Below, piece by piece: positions 43,010-52,950 of a stretch of 64,000 nt of DNA; positions within the stretch are counted from its first letter, which is position 1, and each line of letters starts with the position of its first letter. Where the stretch lies: NCBI RefSeq assembly GCF_019279795.1, contig NC_056738.1:402495311-402559310 (forward strand), written 5' to 3'. The notes below the pieces were generated by a model, which was given only the letters and a program-made list of their open reading frames with translations, was not told the origin of the DNA and ran no database searches. The position numbers were made by a program, and so were the translations under genes. This DNA is from Protopterus annectens (taxonomy: Eukaryota; Chordata; Ceratodontiformes; Protopteridae).

Positions 43010-43327
43010 CGGTCTGGAGCAAGAAAAAAGTTTCCCCAACGGGGTACTTAGCTTTAATGAAGACTTTGGATCTGAAATTCGATTCTGAAAATCTCAGGAG
43101 TCGGCCGACTGGCACTTGCGAACTGCTTTTGCTTCGGGCACCATACGGCAAGAAAGACTGAAGAAAATGGCGTCGGCTGCATCTTTTATACCCCTGGTGC
43201 ACTGACGTCAGGGAGGAGGTGACAGCAACCGACGCCGGACCTAGACTTTGGAATTCTGGCCGACTGCGGGTAGCCTGCCAGCAGGATAACCAAAGTGTAA
43301 TGACTGCAACAGTGAAACACGAACATC
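43010..43327 (-). promoter_or_regulatory. Left ITR/promoter and 5' UTR of A4
   Basis: Reading toward gag: TGACGTCA at 43203-43210, TATAAAAG at 43183-43190, a YY1-like CGCCATTTT at about 43164-43172, then a leader with the CCCCGTTGGGG palindrome near 43035 and the gag ATG at 43009. Spacing and order match A2, A3 and A6. Confidence 0.75.
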
Positions 43328-44080
43328 TTCCTCATTTTCTATCTACAGTAAAAAAATCAGAGTTTACAGAAATAAAAGTATTTTCAGCTTCTAGTATCAG
43401 TATGGTTTCAGATTTAGATAATGTGCAAAATTTAATTGATTCTAGTTTGTTTTCAGAAACCAGTGCAAATATTGCACTTTGGGGGGGGGGGGGGTCAGCA
43501 TGCAGCAACTCATGGCAGTCCTGCAGAAACAGATCAATCTGATATAGTACAGCTCAAGTCAACATTACCAGTTTCATCAAAAAATTATTCTCAGAATATT
43601 TACAGTGTGTGTGGCAGTGTAGCATCAAGCCAGGAAACATATCAGACATAGCTTAAAGCAAAGAGAAATGACCAACTGTATATTTCACTGTTACAGAAAA
43701 GGAGTTCTGGAATAATGTACTGATTAATACAGATGCATCAGGTCCAGTTACAAACAGACCTCTACCATAGGACACCAAGTACGTCAGGATCTGAAGGGTC
43801 AAAGGTTACAGAACTGAACAGTTCACAGTGTAACAGTATCCTACTGGACATTTAGCCATCATTACAGGTTTTAGATTTCAGTAGCAAAATTTTATGGAGA
43901 AATAAAAATGCTGCAAAATGTACAGTAGTGAAAAAGTATTCTTCTTTTGGGATGAACGAGCCCCGGCCCCCGATTCCACTCTAAAAGCTTCGAGAGTTGG
44001 TTCCTGACTCGAGGCTCCCTTATATCCAGGGGGGAGGGTGGGGGGCAAGAGAAAGGAAGCAGCAAAATGGAGCGTTATGG
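43328..44080 (+). other. Unassigned coding-like sequence (relic X, part 3)
   Basis: An open + strand frame (from 43328 to about 43480, continuing in another frame after a G-tract at 43482-43494 to 43651) reads SEFTEIKVFSASSISMVSDL and later PVSSKNYSQNIYSVCGS. Removing A4 would join it to the frame ending GRVEK at 37792. The protein is not recognised. The rest, up to 44080, shows nothing. Confidence 0.35.
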
Positions 44081-45023
44081 ACATAACATCTTCTATATGT
44101 TAAGTTGTGTCATCCGCCTTCATTCTGCTGATTTTCTGATTGTTTCGTCCTGTCCAAGTAGTACCTTAATTGACGATGAACATCCAGTCAAGTTGATTGG
44201 ATGGAAGCCGGTGAAAGTGAAACTTTCCCTGTCTCCTTGTGCCCAATATGACGATTCCACTTACTCAAATAAAGAACAAAGGTCCGACAGGAGCTGGGGG
44301 AAGACATCCACCACATGAGATGCTTTTTTTTACTTGCGTGATCACAATGGTGTGAGACATTGGGCTCTGTTGTGAGAAGAAGTGACACCAATTTGTGAAT
44401 GTCTGATATCCTTGTCTCGTTAGCTGCTTGCAGACATGTTTATAGTATCTAAATTTTGGCCTATGTAGGGTAATGTACCATTAAAGGCGACAAAACAGAC
44501 TTTTCGCAATTTATTGAAAGTATAATCTCAGCCATCAGAAGTGGAGATGTGGTGGGAGGATGATTCAATCGTGCAAAAACTAAACACGTGGAAATACCTC
44601 AGGGTGAGTAGGCCGAGAGAAGCTACCATTTGGTAACACTGACCGGGGGGGTGAGAGGGGTGGGAGGGGAAGGCGCGCCCAAAATGACTGGTTCCCAGCC
44701 TGAAGCGGAGGGAATCTTCTGGAGAGCTGTCTACTTTTATGTGTGATAGATGCATCCTGATCTATAGAGCACATCAGTTTTTCCCAATAGGGAAGAATGG
44801 ATATTGCGTGTGACCATCCATTGTTTCTTTTTTTGATCTCTGTTGTTCATGATTGAGAGAAATTGGTCCCCAGTCCCCTCCCGGTTTGTTTCTAAAAAAG
44901 AACTTGAGGTAGATTCCGATCCTTTTGTTGGTGTTGACACTGGCTGAATTGTTCTTTTTGCAAGCAGTTTTGTTTTGAAATTTCAAAGCTGCTATATACC
45001 TCTTGAGCCGGGTGGAACATCTG
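44081..45023 (-). pseudogene. Decayed DIRS-like relic H (RT and recombinase pieces)
   Basis: RT pieces at 44990-44530: IYLKFFFRNKPGGDWGPISL, then QDASITHK and, in the next frame, HIKVDSSPEDSLRFRLGTSHF, aligning with the KEAYLHVPI segment of other copies. A recombinase piece at about 44180-44120 reads DVHRQLRYYLDRTK. The spacing between them is far too short, so RNase H and MT parts are deleted. No ends were found; A5 abuts at 45024. Confidence 0.6.
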
Positions 45024-45507
45024 GTACAGTTTTGTACCTACCATAAATGTAGATGTTCGAGTGTATACACTGCTGCAGTCATTACACTTGGGTTATCCTG
45101 CCGTCAGGCGGTTCCCCAGTCGGCCTGAGTTCCAAAGTCTTGGTCCGGCGTCGGTTGCTGTCGCCTCCCTCCCTAATGACAGTGCGACAGGGGTATACAA
45201 GATGCAGCCGACGCCATTTTCTTCAGTTTTTCTTGCCCCAGATGTCAGGTGCCTCTAAATACGTAGGCAATTCCAATTGCTAATAAAACATACAAAAGAA
45301 AAGCAAAAAACAACTGGCTACCAGCAAATACTCCCTATAGGTAGTAAAGGGTAGAAGACATAGGTACGTACCAGCCAGTAAGAGGGGCAGGAGAGAGGGC
45401 AACCTGGACTGCAGCAGTGTATACACTCCAACATCTACATTTATGGTAGGTACAAAAATGTACTATGTTCATCATGTTACACTGCTGCAGTCATTACACT
45501 TGGGTAC
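45024..45507. repeat. Right ITR and ICR of A5
   Basis: ITR 45024-45260; the CRE position reads AATGACAG (decayed) followed by GTATACAAG and GACGCCATTTT. ICR 45408-45507: ACATCTACATTTATGGTAGG then ATGTTCATCATGTTACACTG. Confidence 0.88.
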
Positions 45508-45557
45508 AATCCCAAAGCTGAGGTAGGGTGGCTGGCTCTAGAAGGCATTAGGGGTGG

Positions 45558-46540
45558 CTATAAGGCCCTGCAGCACTGCAGTGGCGAAGCCAACTCTGGA
45601 TTTAGAGTACAGAGGCAGATGGTAATGCTTGAAGGTATGTACAGAACTAAAGTTGCTGCTTCCAAAATATCCTTGGTAGGTACTCCTCTGAGGTAGGCAG
45701 TTGAAGTGGCTGTTGCCCTGGTGGAGTGAGATCTAATGCTGCTAGGTACAGGTTTTCCATGGTATGTGTAGCAGAAACGTATACAATGTCCTATCCATTT
45801 TGAAATAGTCAGTTTTGAAATGGCTTTTCCTTGTGCTACTGCAGCAAATGCTACCAATAATTGCTCAGATTTTCTGAAAGCTTTGGTTTTGTCCAAGTAG
45901 AAGCGTAACTGTCTGTGAATGTCCAAAGAGTGCAGTAGTCTCTCCCCTTTACTCTGTGGTTTAGGATAAAAAGTTGGCAGGTGAATAGTTTGGTTTAGAG
46001 CCACACTGGATACCACCTTTGGCATAAAGGTAGGGTTAGTTCTTAAAGACACCCTGTCCTGGTGGAAAATGAGGAAAGGTTCCACTGCCAATAGTGCCTG
46101 CAATTCTGAAACTCTTCGTGCTGATGTAATTGCCAGGAGCAGAGCAGTTTTCCAAGAGATATTTTAATTCTGCTGTGTTTGCTGGCTCAAAAGGAGGTAA
46201 AGTTAGTTTTTCCAAAACAAAGTTGAGGTCCCAAGTTGGAGTAGGTGCTCTACGGGGCAGTCTTATGTTTTTAGCCCCTCTGAGGTACTGTTTTAACAAA
46301 GGATTAGAGAAAACTGGCGGATTCGTGTTGTAATGAGCGGAGATGGCAGAGGCGTGGATCTTGATGGATGAGAAGGAGAGGCCTTTGTCTAGCATCTCAG
46401 TTAAGTATTGTAGTGTCTGAGGAATGTTTGGGACAAGAGGGTCAAGGCTGTGAGCTTGGTTCCAGGCACAGAATCTCTTCCGTTTATCCAAATAGGCTTT
46501 CCTGGTACTAGGCCTTCTGGCCTCCAGAATGACATCCATA
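45558..46540 (-). pseudogene. Tyrosine recombinase of A5
   Basis: N-terminal RPSTRKAYLDKRKRFCAW near 46490 is in an open frame that starts upstream, within pol. LTLPPFEPANTAELK is near 46180. After a frameshift the first catalytic box reads SARRVSELQALLAV near 46110. From 46103 to about 45660 the frame gives LDIHRQLRFYLDKTK and HSTRATATS. A small deletion near 45640 shifts the frame just before the Tyr (EAATLVLYIPS). Arg and HxxR are intact. Confidence 0.85.
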
Positions 46541-47948
46541 ACAGCTTTGGAGAGAGGCACTGCTTGCTTGACTATGGAATCTTCCATGCAGCTAGGTTTA
46601 AGGTCTTTAGATGGCTGTGTAGTATTTGATTGTTGTGCTGAGTCAGCAGATGTGGGATTTGAGGCAAAATCCAGGGTGGTTCTTGTGCTAAGCTCCTTAA
46701 GACTGGGTACCAGCACTGGCGTGGCCAGTCTGGTGCAATCAGGATCATCTTTCGCTCTTCTTGCCTGGCTTTGAGTACCTTTGGCAGGAGAGGTAGTGGT
46801 GGGAAAGCATACACTTGTAGGTTCTCCCAGCTGAATGAGACTGCATCCACTATCCATGCTTGTGGATGGTAACTCCTTGTGCAGAATTTTTGTAGCTGGC
46901 AGTTTATTGGGGATGCAAACAGATCTATGTCCGGGCTCCACCATTTCTGCATTATCATTCTGAATATTTGTGGATTCAATTCCCATTCGTGGGGATCCAC
47001 GTTGTTTCTGCTCAAGTCTTCTGCCAGTGTGTTTTTCTCTCCTGGCAGGAATTGTGCTTGCAGATGAACTTGAAGGTTTATAGCTGTGTTCCACAAGGTC
47101 ATGGCTTGTCCGCATAGGGGTAGGAGTGAGTGCCCCCTTGCTTATGTACCACATAACTGTGGTGTTGTCTGTCTTTAGCAGTAGTTGTCCTGGATGCAGC
47201 AGGTCCTTGAAAGCTATAAGGGCATTTTGTACAACTAGCATCCCTTTTTGATTAATGTGAAGATGCCTTTGTTCTGCGGGCTACGTGCCCTGAATACATT
47301 TGCCTGCCATGTGTGCTCCCCAGGAGTAATCCGATGCAACTGTTGTCAGTGTTTGCCTGGCTGTGGGTTGTGTAAAAGGCTGTCCCTTGTTGAGGTAACA
47401 AGCTTGAGCCCACCACTGAAACTCCTGTTGAAGGCAAGGGATTAGTGGTATAACTGTTTACAAACAGTGACAGTGTTGAGACCATACATTCTTTAGGTAC
47501 CATTGTAGTTTCCTCATATGCAGTCTGGCATATGGAATTAGTAGTATGCAGGATGCCATGCAACCCAAGGCCTGCAGAATATTTCTTGCAGGGAGTTGGG
47601 TCTTTGTTGCCATCAATTGAAAGTATTGAGTTAGTTGCCCTTGCTTGTCTGGTGTGAGATAAGCCATCTGAGCCGTTGTGTTCAAGCTGGCACCCAGGAA
47701 TATTATCTCTTGTGAGGGAACTAGTTTTGATTTCTTTTCGTTTACTGTGTACCCCAGGAAACTTAACTTTTTTACAAATGCCATATGCTTTAGAAGAATG
47801 CCCTTGCTCTCTGCTTGAATCAGGCAATCGTCCAGGTATGGATAAATTTGAATTCCCTTCTGTCTGCAAAATGCAATTACTGGTGTCAGGCACTTTGTGA
47901 AGACCCTGGGCGCAGTAGATAAGCCCTTTAAAGGGCAGTGCAGAGAAA
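46541..47948 (-). pseudogene. RT (3' part), RNase H and MT-like region of A5
   Basis: RT resumes near 47900 with the KCLTPVIAFC-equivalent and PYLDDCLIQ near 47830 (intact). FVKKLSFLGYTVNEKKSKLV follows, with a small deletion, and the thumb QALGCMASCILLIPYARL. RNase H near 47340-47000: TTVASDYSWG (first Asp changed to Val), KTDNTTVMW, NTLAEDLSR. The MT-like frame is open 47102-46572 with PDIDLFASP, WIVDAV, YAFPPLPLL and IAPDWPRQCW. Shifts near 47790, 47440 and 47240. Confidence 0.82.
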
Positions 47949-48096
47949 GTACAGTTTTGTACCTACCATATATGTAGATGTTCGAGTGCTAATACAGCTG
48001 CAGTAATCACAGATGGGGTTTCTGCCGTCAGGCGGGTCCTCGGTCGGCCGAATTCCAAAGTCTAGGTCCGGCGTCGGTTGCTGTCGCTTTCTTTCC

Positions 48097-48124
48097 TGAC
48101 GTCAGTGAGGCAGGGGTATATAAG
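48097..48124 (+). promoter_or_regulatory. CRE and TATA box of A6
   Basis: TGACGTCA at 48097-48104 and TATATAAG at 48117-48124, followed by GACGCCATTTT at about 48134. The gag ATG lies about 150 bases downstream. Confidence 0.7.
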
Positions 48125-48281
48125 ACACAGCCGACGCCATTTTCTTCAGTCTTTTTTGCCGCGGTGTTCAAGCAGTTCGCAAGTGCCGGTCGGCCAGCTC
48201 CTGAATTTACGAAAAATTGGAAACAGACGTCTTCATTAAAGCTAAGTACCCTGTTGGGGAAACTTTTCTTGCCTCAGACCG

Positions 48282-48518
48282 ATGTCAGAAAAAGTTAACA
48301 ATTGTATTTCTTGTGGGAAGCAAATACCGCGTAAGGATTTCCATTGCCTCTGCATACCTTGTTTAGGCCCAGACCACGACGTCTCGGGCTGTCGCTTTTG
48401 CGCTACTTTCAATAAACGCACTATTAAGCGTCGGGAGGAGTTCGCCCAACACTTTTTTGGTAAAGCCTTTGATTATAAAATGTCGTCGGAGACTCCGACT
48501 ACCGTTTTGTCCATATAA
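48282..48518 (+). CDS. gag N-terminal zinc-cluster protein, 78 codons, uninterrupted
   Basis: ATG at 48282 and stop at 48516-48518. The protein has ISCGKQIPRKDFH, CIPCLGPDHD, CRFCATFNKRTIKRR, i.e. Cys and His pairs able to bind two zinc ions, then a short Ser/Thr end VLSI. Compared with A7 gag (over 430 codons) it covers only the zinc cluster. The cluster shows no lesion and has more CpG-containing codons than the other copies, suggesting a young insertion. Whether a 78-residue product is made is unknown. Confidence 0.6.
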   Translation: MSEKVNNCISCGKQIPRKDFHCLCIPCLGPDHDVSGCRFCATFNKRTIKRREEFAQHFFGKAFDYKMSSETPTTVLSI

Positions 48519-49014
48519 CATTTTCTTTGGATTTGTACTTTGCTTCTTTGAATAAAGTGATCCGTTTTGATAGCTGGAGGACTGTTTCCGTGGTTTTTGG
48601 ATTTACTGGTTTTATATATTTGACACAGGAAGTCCAGTTTACCAGAGTACAACCAGGGGCACCAGCTTATGCAATTGTGTTATCAGAGTACAGGTCTGCT
48701 CAATGAGCTAAATTGAAGACAGTAATGTACACTATAAAACAGTATAATAAAGTTCAGTTTATTACTGTTTTTGTGCAGGAACAGTTTAATATTTATCTGA
48801 AGATTTGGGTTACTAAGAAAATTCTAGACAGTGATGACAAACCCTTGCCCCATGCAGAAGTACTGATAGTCAAATGTCAGCTGAAAGAACAGATGCGTAT
48901 AAGGCAGAGACAACTGTACACTGAAAAATTATTTTGCATAAATTATGGCCCGAGTGTCAAATGGTAAAAAAATTCAACAGTTAAGATTAATGTTAATAAC
49001 TTGTCACCACTCTT
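48519..49014 (+). other. Unassigned 3' sequence after A6 gag, with AATAAA
   Basis: AATAAA lies at about 48552, some 35 bases after the gag stop. A + strand open stretch at 48713-48966 (KIWVTKKILDSDDKPLPHAE) has no known motif and resembles relic X in composition. Confidence 0.35.
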
Positions 49015-50322
49015 ACCTGTGACACGGTGTACCTCAGGGATCTATAATGGGCCCCCTGCTGTTCTCAGTTTTTACTAACAATCTCAACTCAGCTGTAAAT
49101 AGTTCAAACCTTATCCAATACGCAGATGATTCTACTAGAATATGCAGCGCCCCTACCCTAGCAGACCTAAACAAAATAATCCAGGAAAATTTCCACTCAG
49201 TCGAAAGCTGGCTTATTGAGAATGCCTTGATACTCGACCCCCAAAAAACTAAGCTCCTCATATTTCATCCCTCAATCACTACTGCCCCCACCTCCTCCTT
49301 TACTATCCACAAAAAACGGGACCCCTATTTCACCTGAATCCCAGACAAAACTTCTAGGTATTACTACTGATGAGCTCAAATTTGATGCACACATTAATCT
49401 GGCCATAAAAATACTAACAAAAAGCTGGGAAGTCTCTACAAACACAAATCATTCCTGGCCCATAATGCTAGAACTACAATCGCACAAGCACACATTCTCT
49501 CAACTCTACTGTATGCATCACGAATCTTGACCAACCTATCTAAAACAAAAAACAATAAACTGACCACCTACTATAATCAGATAGCCAAATTTGCCAACAG
49601 CAGCTCCTTCAGAACACATCACTGCAAAAACCTAAAGCAGTTGGGTTGGCTTGAACTACCAAACCTACTAACCTATAACCAGCTAGTTATCACACACAAG
49701 CTACTCTCTTATCCAAGTATAACACCCTCATTAAGAAACATAATCCAACAGTATTCCTGTCCTAAGCAACTCTGCTCCACACAAAAGTTACTGTTAGCAG
49801 TTACCAGATCTCACAACCATGCCTGTGACTCCCTATACTCTTCTTATATATCCAAAATCTAGAACTCCCTGCCTACATCCATAACCCTAGAAACACCCCT
49901 TTCTAAATTTAAAATAACTATCAAAACTTACCTCAGCAACAAATGGCTATGTTCTTGTTCCACACCAGACTAATACTTGAACCACTTCTATACTAATGTA
50001 ACTCTTGGCTTAACAAAAATCTCATGTTTTACCTTCATAAAATTGTATACCAAAACAGAAGAATGATGGCATATCTGTGTTAGTCTGTACTATGCACTGT
50101 TGTTTATAAATCTATTATCAACTGTACCGGACTGATGCTTAATACCTTTATATGTGCCCAACTACATACCTAATGGACCTATTTGAAATATGTATCCAAG
50201 AATTATCTGTATGTCTTGTAAATGTGTCTCCTTGGAGCTTTTCCCCCGGACCTCTACTGAAAATGGACATGTATCCAGTTGGACTATCCCGGTTAACAAA
50301 TGTAAAATAAATAAATATTGTA
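49015..50322 (+). mobile_element. 5'-truncated LINE (CR1/L2/Rex1-like), 3' part
   Basis: Begins inside RT and ends with a run of AAATAAATAAATA near 50304-50320, the short A/T-rich tail expected of these LINEs. The coding part ends near 49970; the remainder is 3' UTR. Confidence 0.75.
49020..49970 (+). pseudogene. LINE reverse transcriptase, C-terminal half
   Basis: Reads HGVPQGSIMGPLLFSVFTNN, then LIQYADDSTRI with the active-site Asp pair near 49125, then SWLIENALILDPQKTK near 49215. After a frameshift near 49335 the C-terminal part is open at 49527-49862 (LKQLGWLELPNLL) and ends in a WNSLP-like segment near 49860. Endonuclease and the first half of RT are missing. Confidence 0.78.
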
Positions 50323-51045
50323 AAGGTTCAGAAATGAAAAATAATTCTGAGAAATTAGTACAGTGTCAGATTATTACTCTTTCATTTGAGTCTATGACAG
50401 GGAGAAAAATGAAACATTTTCCCTGTTTGATTTAGTAATAATGCTACAGGCCATCAGTTTGGTTACAGACCTTCAAGAATGTATTAGTAACACTTGTTTA
50501 TTTTGAGCAGGAAAAGTGCATACAAAGTCAGAGAAACAAGCAATGATATTGACTTATAAGTGATAAAGCTGCAAATATTATTTTAACATGGCACTGCTTT
50601 TTAGTGCTTTGCAGACAGTTACAGAAAGGCATGTTGTCAAATATCAAGTTAATTCTGAATAACTTCCAGTCAAGTATTCCAGAATGCACATTTTTCACTA
50701 CAGTTAGAATCATTAAATCTGCAACACAGACTTGCACCAGAGATGTGGAGTGAACTGGAAGGCCTAACTGTAGGAGGGACTCAGCCAGAGACAGACTAAC
50801 TAGGGTGGCTCATCCAATACTCAGTGATGCTGGACAATATAGAGAAAATATTATTTTGTTTACCTTTACTGTATTTTGCAAGTTCTGGGTTGACCCAAAC
50901 AGGTTTTAAGAATACTGGATTATCCACAGAAAAGACAGAAGATCATAAAAGCCATAAGTGAAGACTGATTTTCAAGGTTACTTGAAAAATAAATGAAATG
51001 TAGTCAACTGCAAAATCTGGAAAGATAACTGGGCGGGTGATAATT
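50323..51045. other. Unassigned AT-rich sequence
   Basis: Short open stretches on both strands without recognisable motifs. No repeat ends or RNA gene seen. Confidence 0.4.
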
Positions 51046-51612
51046 ACTACTGGATTCTGACACCACCTTAGGGAGGAAGGATGGGTTGGTTCGTAGGGGA
51101 TACCCTGACCTTATGAAATAGCAAACAAGGAGGCTTAGAAGATTGTGCTTCAATTTCTGATACTCTTCTTAGAAGAGGTAATTGCTACTAAACAGTTTTA
51201 CAAAAAGTTTAAATCACATTTAGCTGACTGTTCAAACGGTGGTTGCGTTAATGACTGTAAAGTGGTATTTAAATGCGAGGGGTGGGGGAATTAGGATCTT
51301 TAAAAGGGGGTCTAAGAAAAATTCATCTTGTAAATGCTTCACAGAGCTTGGAAGATGCCAAAGATGAATTACTACTTCCCATGTGAAAATTAGAAATGGC
51401 AGCTAGCTGCACTTAAACAGTAGAACAACTAGCACCTTCATTAAAAATTGTAGCTGCGAACTTAAGTAGTTTGGGAACTAGAGTGGAGAAGGGATCAATG
51501 TCTTTCTGATGTGGCCAAATAAACAAACCTTTTCCATTTACTTTTGTAGAGATTTCTACTGGAAGCTTTGCGGGATGGCAGAAGAATGTGAATGACATAA
51601 GGTATGTTTTAG
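51046..51612 (-). pseudogene. Decayed recombinase relic G
   Basis: Minus-strand pieces correspond to the region around the first catalytic Arg (near 51170: RRVSEIEAQ-like), an upstream hydrophobic segment and, near 51550, SRNLYKSKWKRFVYLA, the equivalent of STRKSYADKWERFCAW. It resembles element B more than family A. It runs into the assembly gap. Confidence 0.6.
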
Positions 51613-52112
51613 NNNNNNNNNNNNNNNNNNNNNNNNNNNNNNNNNNNNNNNNNNNNNNNNNNNNNNNNNNNNNNNNNNNNNNNNNNNNNNNNNNNNNNNN
51701 NNNNNNNNNNNNNNNNNNNNNNNNNNNNNNNNNNNNNNNNNNNNNNNNNNNNNNNNNNNNNNNNNNNNNNNNNNNNNNNNNNNNNNNNNNNNNNNNNNNN
51801 NNNNNNNNNNNNNNNNNNNNNNNNNNNNNNNNNNNNNNNNNNNNNNNNNNNNNNNNNNNNNNNNNNNNNNNNNNNNNNNNNNNNNNNNNNNNNNNNNNNN
51901 NNNNNNNNNNNNNNNNNNNNNNNNNNNNNNNNNNNNNNNNNNNNNNNNNNNNNNNNNNNNNNNNNNNNNNNNNNNNNNNNNNNNNNNNNNNNNNNNNNNN
52001 NNNNNNNNNNNNNNNNNNNNNNNNNNNNNNNNNNNNNNNNNNNNNNNNNNNNNNNNNNNNNNNNNNNNNNNNNNNNNNNNNNNNNNNNNNNNNNNNNNNN
52101 NNNNNNNNNNNN
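51613..52112. other. Assembly gap, 500 N
   Basis: Exactly 500 N, a size often used as a placeholder. The end of the A7 recombinase, its ICR and right ITR (about 0.9 kb in other copies) should lie here, so the true gap is probably longer. Any open frame running across it is meaningless. Confidence 0.97.
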
Positions 52113-52950
52113 ACCTAATGCCCTTGGGCACAGGTTTGCCATGGTGCAAGTAGCAGAAACGGATGCAAAGGCTTATCCACTTTGAAATTGTCTGCTTTGA
52201 AATAGCCTTTCCTTCTGATCCTGCAGAATATGACACTAGTAATTGCTCAGTTTTTCTAAGAGCTTTAGTCCTGCTCAAGTAGAATCTTAGCTGTCTGTGT
52301 ACGTCCAAGGAATGCAGAATTCTCTCTCCTTTGTTCTGCGGATTTGGATAAAAAGTTGGCAGATGAACTGTTTGGTTAAGAGCCACACTGCAAACCACCT
52401 TGGGCATAAAAGTAGGATTTGTCCTCAGAGACACCCTGTCTGGGTAAAATATGATAAAAGCCATGAGGGCCTGTAGCTCTGAAACCCTTCTTGCTGAAGT
52501 AATTGCTAGTAGCAGAGCTGTCTTCCATGAGAACTTCATATCAGCGGTAGCAGCTGGTTCATATGGAGGCAGGGTGAACTTTTCCAACACATAATTGAGG
52601 TCCCATGAAGGTAATGATGATCTAGGAGGCCTTAAATTTTTGGCTCCTCTAAGATACTGCTTTAGTAAAGGATGAGAAAAGATTGGTGGCTCTGTATTGT
52701 AATGGGCCGAAATGGCAGAGGCATGGATTTTGATAGATGAGAAAGATAGGCCTTTGTCAAGCATCTCAGTTAAGTATTGTAATATCTGAGGAATATGTGG
52801 TTCTGCTGCATCGGTTCCTTGTGCTTGATTCCAAGCACAGAATCTCTCCCATTTGTCAGCATAAGATTTTCTAGTACTAGGCCTTCTGGCTTCCAAAATG
52901 ACATCCATCACAGCTTTACTGAGAGGTGTCATTTGTATGATTACAGGATT
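52113..52950 (-). pseudogene. Tyrosine recombinase of A7 (3' end in gap)
   Basis: An uninterrupted frame reads RPSTRKSYADKWERFCAW, LQYLTEMLDKGLSFSSIKIH, FTLPPYEPAATAD, the catalytic box SARRVSELQALM, LDVHRQLRFYLSRTK and PVPKGIR just before the gap. The HxxR and Tyr boxes are missing only because of the gap. The frame is continuous upstream into RNase H through a local shift near 53270, which makes an apparent fusion. Confidence 0.85.

Larger units (their letters stand above)
37793..43327 (-). mobile_element. DIRS-like element A4, full length
   Basis: Right end GTACAG at 37793, left end GAACATC at 43321-43327, 5535 bp. It contains all parts in order on the minus strand: left ITR/promoter, gag, RT, RNase H/MT, recombinase, ICR, right ITR. 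Subfamily CTGTTGCAG. Best copy here for defining full-length structure, although each gene has frameshifts. It interrupts relic X. Confidence 0.92.
45024..47948 (-). mobile_element. DIRS-like element A5, cut in RT by A6
   Basis: Right end GTACAG at 45024. ICR, recombinase, MT/RNase H and RT follow up to the segment just before the LPFGLS motif, where the opposite-strand A6 starts at 47949. RT N-terminus, gag and left ITR of A5 are not found beyond A6. Subfamily CTGCTGCAG. Confidence 0.9.
47949..48518 (+). mobile_element. A6: family A left end plus intact truncated gag
   Basis: Begins GTACAGTTTTGTACC, the outer extension otherwise seen only at right ends, followed by the ITR (GCCGTCAGGCGG, TGACGTCA, TATATAAG), leader and gag. 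It stops resembling family A at 48518, after 78 gag codons. It interrupts A5 in the opposite orientation. It is either the 5' remnant of a + strand copy or a short derivative. Confidence 0.75.

Noticed and set aside
44528..44990. Small host proteins on the minus strand
   Set aside because: The stretch aligns with DIRS RT motifs in shifting frames, so it is element H.
49047..49337. Host gene on the + strand
   Set aside because: The YADD box, the GVPQGS motif and the A/T-rich tail identify a LINE fragment.
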